DNA from: Pseudomonadota bacterium
GTDB lineage: Bacteria; Pseudomonadota; Gammaproteobacteria; Burkholderiales; Burkholderiaceae_C
DNA: 64,000 nucleotides
Direction of reading: 5' to 3'
NCBI GenBank assembly: GCA_030538605.1
Contig: JAUNTQ010000008.1
Span: 1 to 64,000, forward strand
Part shown: positions 42,026-49,812 of the stretch, piece by piece
Position numbering within the stretch: the first letter of the stretch is position 1
How the letters are laid out: each line of letters opens with the position of its first letter
Notes under the pieces: model-generated
Told to the model about the DNA's origin: nothing
The model's input: the letters and a program-made list of their open reading frames with translations, nothing else
Database searches by the model: none
Position numbers and translations under genes: made by a program

Positions 42026-42454
42026 ATGCGCGCGCAGCACAACGCTCTCATGGCGCTGCTGCGGCGGATGCTGGCGCGCATGGGCTGGCGCTTCGAGCAA
42101 ACTGGCAGCGGCACGCAGTTCGGGCAGGTAAGCGGCGACGTGCTTCACGACCGGTCGGTCACCATTCACCATCACTACACGACTGCGCCCCCGTCAAAAG
42201 AGCAGACTGCCGATGCAGACCGGCCAGCGCCGCCCGTGCGCGATGTGGTGCATGTGTACAAGCGCAGGCTGACCCGCGAAGAGCGTCGTGGCACCGACCG
42301 GTTCATGGCGCGAGAGTTTCAAACCACCACCATCATCAGCTTGTCGCCCGATGACAGGCGCAGGCTATGGGCCTACATGCAAGCCTGCCTGCGCAACCGT
42401 GTGACGTGCGGCGATAGCAGAAGGCCCGCGCGGCAAAGCCGCCCCCACGAATAA
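42026..42454 (+). CDS. Repressor-linked protein of unknown function
   Basis: 142 residues, starting one base after the repressor stop (TGACATG). Residues 24-50, GSGTQFGQVSGDVLHDRSVT then IHHHY, echo the repressor's C-terminal GSGMQVGHVSAPVTVG. The rest is basic and helical (KRRLTREERRGTDRFMAREF), ending DDRRRLWAYMQACL. It is probably made with the repressor in lysogens. Family not recognised. Confidence 0.65.
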   Translation: MRAQHNALMALLRRMLARMGWRFEQTGSGTQFGQVSGDVLHDRSVTIHHHYTTAPPSKEQTADADRPAPPVRDVVHVYKRRLTREERRGTDRFMAREFQTTTIISLSPDDRRRLWAYMQACLRNRVTCGDSRRPARQSRPHE

Positions 42455-42479
42455 TTTCACTACCAACAGAGGACAGAGG

Positions 42480-43649
42480 ATGGAAGGCTTTAACGACCGC
42501 ATGCGCAAGCACGCCGAGCACGTGAAGAACGTGGCGGTGCATTGCGTGACCGAAGAGACCACCAAGCAGGCGCTCATCCTGCCCCTGCTGGACATACTGG
42601 GGTTCTCGCCTTTCGACCCCACCAAGGTGAAGGCCGAATACGGCTCCGACTTTCCTGGCGTCAAGATCAGCGAGCGCGTGGACTACGCGCTGTTTTGCCA
42701 CGGCGTGCCGGTGATGTTCATCGAGGCGAAGAATCACAGCGAAAAGCTCACCAACCATTGCCCGCAGCTGTCGCGCTACTTCAACGCCACGCCCGAGGTG
42801 ACGATTGCCGCCATCACCAACGGTGAAGAGTGGCGCTTTTTCACCGACCTGAACAACAAGAACGTGATGGATACGGCACCGTTTCTGACGGTGGACTTTG
42901 GTGACATGGATGCCACGCTGCTGCAGCGCCTGCGCCGGTTCCGTCATGACGAATTCCAGCCCGAGGCGCTGCGCACGCTGGCCGAAGAGACGGTGTACCT
43001 CAACGCCTTCACCGGGGTCATTAGCCGCAGCCTGCGCGAGCCTGATGCCGAGTTCGTGCGCTACGTGGCCGGGCGTGCCGACATTCAGCGCCAGTTCAAC
43101 GCCAAGTTTCTCGAAAGCATTGCGCCGCTGGTCAAGCTGGCGGTCGAGCGCGCCGTGAGCAACATGGTGGTGTCGGGCCTGTCCATGCAGACGCCGCCGC
43201 CTGCCGCCAGCAGCCAGGCACCGGCAGAAGCACCCGCCGCCGACGAAGCGGGCCATGCGATGGCCGACATTGTTGACCCCGACAACCCGCGCATCGTGAC
43301 CACCTATGCCGAGCGGCGGCTGATGGAGGTGGTGACCGAGATTCTGGGCGAGCAGGCCGACATTTCCGCGAAGGACACCGAGAGCTACTACTCCATCTTG
43401 TACCAGGGCAAGAACAACCGCTGGCTGTTGCGCTACCAGGCCGAGCGGCGTCAGCCCTGCATCTTCGTGTGCGTGCCGTTGACCGACCAGCGCAAGCGCG
43501 AGATCGAACGCGCGGGGCTGCAACTGGGCGCGGGCGACAGCATCCTGCTGAGCCAGCCCGAGCACCTGGCCCGCATCACGGGCATCGTTTTCGACGCGCT
43601 GGAGCACTGCCGCGACGACAACAATTTCAAGCGGGCAAGAGCGGAGTGA
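42480..43649 (+). CDS. Orphan HsdR-N-like nuclease (PD-(D/E)xK type)
   Basis: 389 residues with GAGGACAGAGG ahead of the ATG. The N-terminal 200 residues match the type I restriction R-subunit N-domain: TEETTKQALILPLLDILGF, ERVDYALFCHGVPVMFIEAK with Asp68, Glu82 and Lys84, then LSRYFNATPEVTIAAITNGE and WRFFTDL. The helicase motor of HsdR is absent, as are methylase and specificity genes. The last 110 residues (AERRLMEVVTEILGEQADIS onward) form a separate domain. Known standalone versions occur in phages and defence loci; exclusion of other phages from the lysogen is the best guess. Confidence 0.8.
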   Translation: MEGFNDRMRKHAEHVKNVAVHCVTEETTKQALILPLLDILGFSPFDPTKVKAEYGSDFPGVKISERVDYALFCHGVPVMFIEAKNHSEKLTNHCPQLSRYFNATPEVTIAAITNGEEWRFFTDLNNKNVMDTAPFLTVDFGDMDATLLQRLRRFRHDEFQPEALRTLAEETVYLNAFTGVISRSLREPDAEFVRYVAGRADIQRQFNAKFLESIAPLVKLAVERAVSNMVVSGLSMQTPPPAASSQAPAEAPAADEAGHAMADIVDPDNPRIVTTYAERRLMEVVTEILGEQADISAKDTESYYSILYQGKNNRWLLRYQAERRQPCIFVCVPLTDQRKREIERAGLQLGAGDSILLSQPEHLARITGIVFDALEHCRDDNNFKRARAE

Positions 43650-43750
43650 GTCAAACCGGACCGCTCGTGGTGGCCAGAGAAACGGCGGTGAAGGTGGTAC
43701 CGGTGGGTGGGCGGTGAAGCCGAAACGAACACATCTCAGAAGGAGGGTGC

Positions 43751-44707
43751 ATGAAAACTCGAGAGCGCGTCGTCCATTTCTATGACCTGATCCTCAGCTC
43801 GCACACGCGAACGTCTGACGTGAAGTCGCCCTCGTGCGCGCGACTGTCAGACGTGCTGACGGCGCTCAAGAAACAAGCTTCCCTGCCGGTTGAGGTTCAA
43901 AGACAGAAGACGTCGCTGAGCACGCTCGACGATTGGGACCATGACCGTGTGGCAGGGGTGCATGCACTGCTTTTCAACTGTGCCGACACCGCTGTTTCTG
44001 ACGTATCGTTTCGCCACGTCAAATCCCGCGCATTGCGCAAGGGAAACAAGGTCAAGGACGAGGGAATCGAAATCTCGATGCACGCATTGGTGCGGCCCAA
44101 TGCTGACGGAAGAACCGCACTCGTCGTTGTGACCATGGGCGCGGGTGTCTCAGCGGGTGCCATCGAAATGGCGCTGGGTCGTTTGTCGCGCCAGCTCGCG
44201 CAGGACGCGCGCAACAAGGCCCTGTTCAACTTTCCTCATCCATCTGGAGAAAAGGATGGCAAAGGCAAAGCGGTCACTTATTCGGTCAGGTACGAGTTCG
44301 AGTGCGTCGCCCACAAAGGCATGCTGCTGGAGCGTGCGCTGCGCACCGGCGAATTCGTGGAGATGGAGTTGATTGAGCACGCAACCTCCAAATTCGATCA
44401 AGGCGGCAACTTGCAGGTCAAGGAAAAATCACTCCTGGTGACAGCAGGCGTGCCTTCGACTGTGACTGCGGCCGGACTTCGTAACGCCATTGCCTGGCAC
44501 AAACGGCAGGGTACGGGACCGAAATACGATGAGGCGCGTATCCGGTTCAAGTCACCTTCGGGCCGCCAGCAGGATGCGCGGCTCGCATTGAACGATCTGG
44601 ACGCGGCCTTCACGAAGAAGGAGAAAATCGAGTTCGATTCCGACGTGGAGGCTCAACAGACAAGGTTAAGCCCGACGATCATTGCTGAGCTGAAGAAGCT
44701 CATTTAG
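43751..44707 (+). CDS. Candidate exclusion protein, soluble partner (RexA/KwaB-like position)
   Basis: 318 residues behind a strong ribosome site (GAAGGAGGG). No family is recognised with certainty. It has alternating alpha/beta stretches: GIEISMHALVRPNADGRTAL, VVVTMGAGVSAGAIEMALGR, then near the end YDEARIRFKSPSGRQQDARL. Order and spacing of these stretches loosely recall lambda RexA. G+C is visibly lower than around it (43981-44040 is 57% by my count), a sign of transfer. The next gene, 26 bases on, encodes a four-helix membrane protein, giving the soluble-sensor plus membrane-effector layout of RexAB and of Kiwa. Confidence 0.5.
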   Translation: MKTRERVVHFYDLILSSHTRTSDVKSPSCARLSDVLTALKKQASLPVEVQRQKTSLSTLDDWDHDRVAGVHALLFNCADTAVSDVSFRHVKSRALRKGNKVKDEGIEISMHALVRPNADGRTALVVVTMGAGVSAGAIEMALGRLSRQLAQDARNKALFNFPHPSGEKDGKGKAVTYSVRYEFECVAHKGMLLERALRTGEFVEMELIEHATSKFDQGGNLQVKEKSLLVTAGVPSTVTAAGLRNAIAWHKRQGTGPKYDEARIRFKSPSGRQQDARLALNDLDAAFTKKEKIEFDSDVEAQQTRLSPTIIAELKKLI

Positions 44708-44733
44708 GATTTCTGGTCCAGGCAAGGACCCGT

Positions 44734-45303
44734 GTGCTTTCGTATTTGGCGCGCCCATTCGCTTACCTCACCATTCGCCACCCCGACCGTCTCCCGGTCA
44801 TGGTGAATTGGGTGGTGCCGGCCGTGGTCGCTGCAGCCGTGATCGCGGCGACAGCCAAGTTTGCCGGGGCGGCAAGTCTGTTGGGTGATTCTGGTGTTAT
44901 TGCGCGCGTGCTCGGATTCGTTCAGAGTCTCGCGGGGTTCTACGTGGCGGCATTAGCTGCGGTGGCTACGTTTCCCAGCGTCGGCATGGATCAACTGATG
45001 CCAGGCACGCCGCCAACGATGACGATCGTTTACAACGGCACCACGACGCGTGTTCAACTGACCAGGCGCAGGTTTCTTTGTTCGATGTTCGCGTTTCTGA
45101 CGGCGGTAAGCCTGCTGATCACGCTGATCGCGCTGACTGCACTGGCGCTTGGGCCGACCATTGCAAGCACCCTCGTTGAGCCAGCGCGCACGGCGGTGCG
45201 GGTGGTGTTTGGGGGTGCTTTCATTTTTGTACTGCTACAAATGATCAGCGTGACTTTCTGGGGCCTGTTTTACCTCGGCGAGCGCATGCACACGCCTGAT
45301 TGA
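44734..45303 (+). CDS. Candidate exclusion protein, four-helix membrane partner
   Basis: 189 residues from a GTG at 44734 with AAGGA six bases ahead. Four membrane segments: NWVVPAVVAAAVIAATAKFA, VLGFVQSLAGFYVAALAAVA, SMFAFLTAVSLLITLIALTA and VVFGGAFIFVLLQMISVTFW. A loop of about 50 residues separates helices two and three (MPGTPPTMTIVYNGTTTRVQ). It is larger than RexB (144 residues) and near the size of KwaA. It ends just before the lysis genes but could be expressed from the repressor side in lysogens. Confidence 0.6.
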   Translation: MLSYLARPFAYLTIRHPDRLPVMVNWVVPAVVAAAVIAATAKFAGAASLLGDSGVIARVLGFVQSLAGFYVAALAAVATFPSVGMDQLMPGTPPTMTIVYNGTTTRVQLTRRRFLCSMFAFLTAVSLLITLIALTALALGPTIASTLVEPARTAVRVVFGGAFIFVLLQMISVTFWGLFYLGERMHTPD

Positions 45304-45381
45304 GCCTTGCCAAACGTGCACTTCAAGCAAATCTAAAACGTTTTACTTCTCCCCGCGCCGCCGCCCCCGGCACCATGCCGC

Positions 45382-45726
45382 ATGGCCGATTCTCAGGCGC
45401 GAGCAGGCAAGCACTGCGCCAGCTGCACCCACTTCTCGCGCGAGCGCTCGCACCTCGCCCACCTGGGTTTCGGTCACTGCGTGTACATGCCCACCTGGCG
45501 TGCCATGAGCGCCGTGGCCGTGTGCAGTTTCCACCCCTCGCGCTGGAGCCCTGGCCGTGCAAAACCCCCTGACCCTTTTTCAGCGCCGCTGGCGCATGAC
45601 CGACTGGCTGCTGATCGCCCTCGCACTGATGGCCCTCGTGTGGCTGATGGCCCCGCAGCAGCTGCCGGTGAGCGTGTACAAGCTCAGCCTGGTGACGATG
45701 GCGGCGGTGGCGGGCTACTGGATTGA
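45382..45726 (+). CDS. Small Cys-cluster protein overlapping the holin gene
   Basis: 114 residues. The first 60 (KHCASCTHFSRERSHLAHLG, FGHCVYMPTWRAMSAVAVC) have four cysteines and typical codon use for this genome; after about 45545 the codon bias collapses while that of the holin frame rises. The true protein may therefore be a short zinc protein whose tail is forced by the overlap, or may have lost an earlier stop. No function is known. Confidence 0.45.
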   Translation: MADSQARAGKHCASCTHFSRERSHLAHLGFGHCVYMPTWRAMSAVAVCSFHPSRWSPGRAKPPDPFSAPLAHDRLAADRPRTDGPRVADGPAAAAGERVQAQPGDDGGGGGLLD

Positions 45727-45949
45727 CCGCGCGCTGTTTCCCTACGCGCGCCCGCACCAGTTTCTGGCCGACGACGACAAGGCGGACGCAACCCTAGCGC
45801 CCGTGTCACCAACCGCCGAATGTGGCACGGACGATGTGTGCGTGCTGGGCGTGATGAGTGATGCCAGCCCGCGCCTGATGGCCGCGTCGATGCTGCGGCG
45901 CGCCATCATCGTGGCCGCCGCCATGCTGGCGATGGGGCTGGGAGCATGA
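45557..45949 (+). CDS. Putative holin
   Basis: 130 residues from a GTG at 45557; an ATG at 45596 (MTDWLLIALALMALVW) is also possible. Three hydrophobic segments: WLLIALALMALVWLMAP, LSLVTMAAVAGYWIDRAL and IIVAAAMLAMGLGA. This resembles the small putative holins that precede the lytic enzyme in Mu-like phages of beta-proteobacteria. It overlaps the transglycosylase start by four bases. Confidence 0.75.
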   Translation: MQNPLTLFQRRWRMTDWLLIALALMALVWLMAPQQLPVSVYKLSLVTMAAVAGYWIDRALFPYARPHQFLADDDKADATLAPVSPTAECGTDDVCVLGVMSDASPRLMAASMLRRAIIVAAAMLAMGLGA

Positions 45950-46602
45950 TGCGGCGCGAGTGGCTTGCTACCGCCGCGCTGGCCGTGGTCTCGGTGGCGC
46001 TCGCTGTTGTGCTTGGCCTGCTGCTGGCCCTGCTCACCTCACCAGTAGCCCACGCCCAGGTGCCCGCCGATGCCGCGCGCTACCAGCGCCTGCTGGTGCG
46101 CGAGGCACACAGCCAGTGGGGCCTGGATGCACCCATCGCCGCCATGGCCGCGCAGGTGCATCAAGAAAGCAGCTGGCGGCCCGATGCCGTCAGCCACGTC
46201 GGCGCACGCGGCATGTCGCAATTCATGCCCGCCACCGCGCGCTGGTGGTGCGAGCGCAGCGGCACGTCCGCGCGTGACTGCCTCCCGCACAACCCCGCCT
46301 GGGCGTTGCGCGCCATGGTGGGCTACGACAAGCATTTGTACGACCGCACGCCTCCCCACATGCATCGGTTTGACCGCCTCTGGCTCACCCTGCGCGGCTA
46401 CAACGGCGGTGAGGGCCATTGGCGTGCCGAGGGCCGCGCCACGGGCCTTGCCCACCCCACGCGCCAGCAGATCGATGCCGCCTGCGGCCAGGCCCGCCGC
46501 GCCGCTTTCCATTGCCGCGAGAACCTGGGCTACCCCCGCCGCATCCTGCACGTGCTTCAGCCGCGCTATGCCGCGTGGGGGCCGGTCTGGAGCGAGCCAT
46601 GA
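45946..46602 (+). CDS. Phage lytic transglycosylase (endolysin)
   Basis: 218 residues. An N-terminal hydrophobic anchor or signal (LALAVVSVALAVVLGLLLAL type, ending AHAQ) leads to a soluble lytic transglycosylase domain: MAAQVHQESSWRPDAVSHVG with catalytic Glu, then ARGMSQFMPATARWW and LRGYNGGEGHW. It cleaves peptidoglycan in the periplasm. Having its own signal it may not depend on the holin for export, as with SAR or signal-endolysins. Rz overlaps its stop by four bases. Confidence 0.88.
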   Translation: MMRREWLATAALAVVSVALAVVLGLLLALLTSPVAHAQVPADAARYQRLLVREAHSQWGLDAPIAAMAAQVHQESSWRPDAVSHVGARGMSQFMPATARWWCERSGTSARDCLPHNPAWALRAMVGYDKHLYDRTPPHMHRFDRLWLTLRGYNGGEGHWRAEGRATGLAHPTRQQIDAACGQARRAAFHCRENLGYPRRILHVLQPRYAAWGPVWSEP

Positions 46603-47009
46603 GCCGCGCCGCCCTTGGCCTGCTCGCCCTGTGTACGGCCCTGGCTGGTGTGCTGGGCGGCTACCTGTGGGGCCGCGTGGATGGCCGCGCAGGCGCGCTG
46701 GCTCGCCACAACGCGCAGGCCGTGCAGCAGATGCAGGGCCTGCTGGCCGAGCACACCGAGCTGGTCGCGCAGTCGCAAGCCGCCAGCCAAAGCCTGCGCC
46801 GCACCACCGCCGCGCGCCAGGTGGCCGATCAAAAGAGCACAAGGGAGCTTCAAAGTGTCCTCGCCCAAACCGCGCATGAGCGCGCTCATTGCGTGCTGCC
46901 TGCTGACGGCGTGCGCCAGCTCGGTGCCGCCCGTGCGCGCGCCGCTGCCGCCGCTGCCAGCGGCCTTGCTGACCCACTGCCCACCGCCGCCCGAGAGGCA
47001 GGGCAATGA
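46599..47009 (+). CDS. Rz: i-spanin (Rz-like)
   Basis: 136 residues from the ATG that overlaps the endolysin stop. One N-terminal membrane helix (LGLLALCTALAGVLGGYLWG) is followed by a long periplasmic coiled coil (QQMQGLLAEHTELVAQSQAA). This is the inner-membrane spanin subunit that works with Rz1 to fuse or break the outer membrane at lysis. Rz1 starts inside it in another frame. Confidence 0.85.
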   Translation: MSRAALGLLALCTALAGVLGGYLWGRVDGRAGALARHNAQAVQQMQGLLAEHTELVAQSQAASQSLRRTTAARQVADQKSTRELQSVLAQTAHERAHCVLPADGVRQLGAARARAAAAAASGLADPLPTAAREAGQ

Positions 47010-47109
47010 CATGGATGCACTCGTGATCGAACTCAAGCGCAGCTACGACGCCTATGGCTTGTGCGCGGGCCTGCACGCGGAGCTGGTGCGCGCGCTGGAG
47101 GGCCGCTAA
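46876..47109 (+). CDS. Rz1: o-spanin lipoprotein (Rz1-like), overlapping Rz
   Basis: 77 residues from the ATG at 46876, in the +1 frame inside Rz and running past it. MSALIACCLLTACASSVPPV carries a lipobox LTAC, then a Pro-rich stretch (RAPLPPLP), the normal Rz1 build. It is longer than lambda Rz1, with a helical tail (MDALVIELKRSYDAYGLCAG). Confidence 0.82.
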   Translation: MSALIACCLLTACASSVPPVRAPLPPLPAALLTHCPPPPERQGNDMDALVIELKRSYDAYGLCAGLHAELVRALEGR

Positions 47110-47113
47110 AGCC

Positions 47114-47518
47114 ATGCAGATCACGCTTGACCTGTGGCACCTCATCTCGCTGCTCATCACCGTGCTGGGTGCCAGCGCGGCGGGCGGCAAGCTGCTGCTG
47201 GCGCAAACGCAGCGCCACCTGGACCACCGTTTCGACGTGCAGGAAAAAGCCCGCGCCGACAACCACGACACGCTCAGCCGCCGCCTGGACGGCATCGAAG
47301 CGCTGCGCCAGCAAGAGGCATCCAACTGGCAGCGCATTGAGCGCGAGGTGCTGGAGCTGAAAGCCGCGCTGCCCGAGAACTATGTGCGCCGCGAAGACCA
47401 CGTGCACGGCCAGAGCGTCATCATGGCCAAGCTCGACGCACTCGCGGGCAAGGTCGAAGTGGTGCAGATTTCCATCGCCGCACAAGGAGCCAACCGCGAT
47501 GCAAACCCCAAACGTTGA
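47114..47518 (+). CDS. Mu gp25-like protein (DUF2730 type)
   Basis: 134 residues. One N-terminal hydrophobic helix (LWHLISLLITVLGASAAGG) and a coiled coil (FDVQEKARADNHDTLSRRLD). This is the gp25 position and build in Mu-like phages, before gp26 and gp27. Its role is unknown. It overlaps the next gene by 20 bases. Confidence 0.75.
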   Translation: MQITLDLWHLISLLITVLGASAAGGKLLLAQTQRHLDHRFDVQEKARADNHDTLSRRLDGIEALRQQEASNWQRIEREVLELKAALPENYVRREDHVHGQSVIMAKLDALAGKVEVVQISIAAQGANRDANPKR

Positions 47519-47816
47519 CCTGGCGCGCGTGCGCCGCGAATCCCTGCGCTGGCTCATCATGCTGACCCTCAACAACGCCCGCCCCCTGGGCGCGATGGAG
47601 GGGCTTGTGCTGTCCGTGGCCCAAAGCGAATACCCCGACGCCACGCCGCTGGAGCTGCGCCGCGAGCTGGACTACCTGCACGGGCGCGAGCTGCTGCGCG
47701 TGGACAAGCGCCCCGATGGCCGTTGGCATGCCGAGCTCACGCGCCACGGCGTGGACGTGGCCGAGTACACGGTCGACTGCGAGCCCGGCATCGCCCGCCC
47801 CGCGAAGTATTGGTGA
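47499..47816 (+). CDS. Mu gp26-like protein
   Basis: 105 residues, with AAGGAG nine bases before the ATG. RRESLRWLIMLTLNNARPLG, EGLVLSVAQSEYPDATPLEL and RRELDYLHGRELLRVDKRPD fit a winged-helix fold and the gp26 family. It may bind DNA near the packaging complex. Position between gp25 and gp27 supports the call. Confidence 0.78.
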   Translation: MQTPNVDLARVRRESLRWLIMLTLNNARPLGAMEGLVLSVAQSEYPDATPLELRRELDYLHGRELLRVDKRPDGRWHAELTRHGVDVAEYTVDCEPGIARPAKYW

Positions 47817-47822
47817 CCCGGC

Positions 47823-48416
47823 ATGGCCCGCAAGAGCACCATCAGCCGCCTGCCGGCCGAGGTCAAGAGCTGCATCGAGGCCATGCTCGCCACCGGCGCG
47901 CAAACACTCGATGAGCTGATCGCCGACCTGCAGGCGCGCTTCCCCGCCGAGGCCAGCGCCGGCACCTTGCCCAGCCGCAGCGCGGTGCACCGCTACGGCC
48001 AGAAACTGGATCGCCGCCTGGCCGCCATCAAGGCCAGCACCGAAGCCGCGCGCCTCATCAGCGAGCAGGCCGGCGACAGCAAGGACGCGCGCAGCGAAGC
48101 CCTGACGGCCCTCGTGCAGACCGAGCTGTTCGAGGCCATCCTGGCGCTGCAAGAAGTGGACGAGCCGCCGCCCGAAGGCTCCACCGCCGAAGAGGTCGCC
48201 GCCTCGCGCGTGGACTTGCTCAGCAAGGCCGCCAAGAACATCGCCACCTTGAGCCGCAGCTCCGTCAACCTCAAGCTGTTTCAGGCCAGGGTGGAGGACG
48301 AAGCCCGCAAGCGCCTGCTGGCCGAGCAGCGCAAAAAACTCGACGAGCTGGGCAAGACCGGCGAGGTGCCGCCCGATGTGCTGGCCCGCGTCATCAAGGC
48401 CGCGTATGACCTCTGA
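47823..48416 (+). CDS. Mu gp27-like small terminase subunit (DUF3486)
   Basis: 197 residues. RKSTISRLPAEVKSCIEAML, LDELIADLQARFPAEASAGT and PSRSAVHRYGQKLDRRLAAI are the DUF3486 signature. It recognises phage DNA for packaging with the large subunit, whose start overlaps its end. Confidence 0.92.
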   Translation: MARKSTISRLPAEVKSCIEAMLATGAQTLDELIADLQARFPAEASAGTLPSRSAVHRYGQKLDRRLAAIKASTEAARLISEQAGDSKDARSEALTALVQTELFEAILALQEVDEPPPEGSTAEEVAASRVDLLSKAAKNIATLSRSSVNLKLFQARVEDEARKRLLAEQRKKLDELGKTGEVPPDVLARVIKAAYDL

Positions 48417-49806
48417 GCAGCCGCCCCCGCCCGCCTTGCAGCTCTATGGCTATCAGCGCCGCTGGGTGCAAGACGACGCGCGTTTCAAGATCGCCATGTT
48501 CGCGCGCCAGTGCGGCAAGACCTTCACCAGTACGCTGGAGCTGGTGCTCGACTGCCTGCGGGCTGAAAGCCAGGGCCAGCGCCGCCGCTGGGTCATCTTG
48601 AGCCGTGGCGAGCGCCAGGCGCGCGAAGCCATGAACGAGGGTGTCAAGCTGCACCTGCGCGCCATGCAGGCGGGCTTTGCCGAGTACGAAACCGCGTTCG
48701 ACGCCAGCGTGCGCAGCCTCGAAGTCGAGCTGCCCGGCGGCAGCAAGATCACCGCGCTGCCCGCCAACCCCGACACCGCGCGCGGCTTTTCCGCCAACGT
48801 GCTGCTGGACGAATTCGCTTTCCACCAGGACAGTCGCGCCATCTGGCGCGCGCTGTTTCCCGTCATCAGCAAGCCCGGCCTCAAGCTGCGCGTCATCAGC
48901 ACGCCCAACGGCAAAGGCAACAAGTTTTTCGAGCTGATGACGGGCAAGGATGACGGGTGGTCAAGGCACTCCACCGACATTTACCAGGCCGTGGCCGATG
49001 GCTTGCCGCGCGACATTGAAGAGCTGTGCCGGGGCGCGGGTGATCAAGACCTGTGGGCGCAGGAATTCGAGCTGCAATGGCTGGACGAAGCCAGCGCCTG
49101 GCTCAGCTACGAGCTGATCAACGCCTGCGAGGATGACCGGGCGGGCTTGGCCGCGCACTACACGGGCGGCCCCTGCTATGTGGGTGTGGACATTGGCGCG
49201 CGCAACGACCTGTTCGTGATCTGGGTGGTCGAGCTGGTAGGCGACGTGTTCTGGACGCGCGAGATCATCGCGAAGAAGCGCGTGAGCTTTGCCGAGCAAG
49301 ACGCACTGCTGGCCGGCGTGTTCGAGCGCTACCGCGTGCTGCGCGCGTGCATGGACCAAACGGGCATGGGCGAGAAGCCCGTGGAAGACGCGCAGCGCAA
49401 GCATGGCACCAGCCGCGTGGAGGGCGTGCTCTTCACCGCGCCCAACAAGCTCACCCTGGCCACCATCGGAAAGGAAGCGTTTGAAGACCGCCGCATCCGC
49501 ATCCCGGCGGGCGACAACGCCCTGCGCGCCGATTTGCACAAGCTGCGCAAGGAAACCGGCCCCACCGGCGCGCCGCGCTTCGTGGCCGAAAGCGACAGCA
49601 CCGGCCACGCCGACCGCACCTGGGCGGCCTTCCTCGCACTCAATGCAGGCACGGGCACCAGCGGCCCCATCGAATGGCGCGCCGTGCCCACCCACCCGCG
49701 CGGCTTCGACAACCTCTCAAGCGCCACCACCCGCTTGTCGCTGACTGCCGCTGACGCCTACAGAGCGGACGATCTTGCGCCCCCTGAAAACGCCGCCACC
49801 TGGTAA
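48406..49806 (+). CDS. Large terminase subunit (Mu gp28)
   Basis: 466 residues from the ATG at 48406. ATPase: FARQCGKTFT with Cys36-Gly-Lys-Thr39, and Walker B NVLLDEFAF; the coupling motif is STPNG. Nuclease: VGVDIGARNDLF with Asp262 and, later, ACMDQTGMGEKPVED. It drives headful packaging and cuts host-flanked phage DNA. Overlaps gp27 by 11 bases. Confidence 0.95.
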   Translation: MTSEQPPPPALQLYGYQRRWVQDDARFKIAMFARQCGKTFTSTLELVLDCLRAESQGQRRRWVILSRGERQAREAMNEGVKLHLRAMQAGFAEYETAFDASVRSLEVELPGGSKITALPANPDTARGFSANVLLDEFAFHQDSRAIWRALFPVISKPGLKLRVISTPNGKGNKFFELMTGKDDGWSRHSTDIYQAVADGLPRDIEELCRGAGDQDLWAQEFELQWLDEASAWLSYELINACEDDRAGLAAHYTGGPCYVGVDIGARNDLFVIWVVELVGDVFWTREIIAKKRVSFAEQDALLAGVFERYRVLRACMDQTGMGEKPVEDAQRKHGTSRVEGVLFTAPNKLTLATIGKEAFEDRRIRIPAGDNALRADLHKLRKETGPTGAPRFVAESDSTGHADRTWAAFLALNAGTGTSGPIEWRAVPTHPRGFDNLSSATTRLSLTAADAYRADDLAPPENAATW

Positions 49807-49812
49807 ACCGAC

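Noticed and set aside
45300..45572. 90-codon frame directly after the membrane exclusion gene
   Set aside because: Poor codon bias and Arg/His/Pro-rich; overlapped by better-supported frames at 45382 and 45557.
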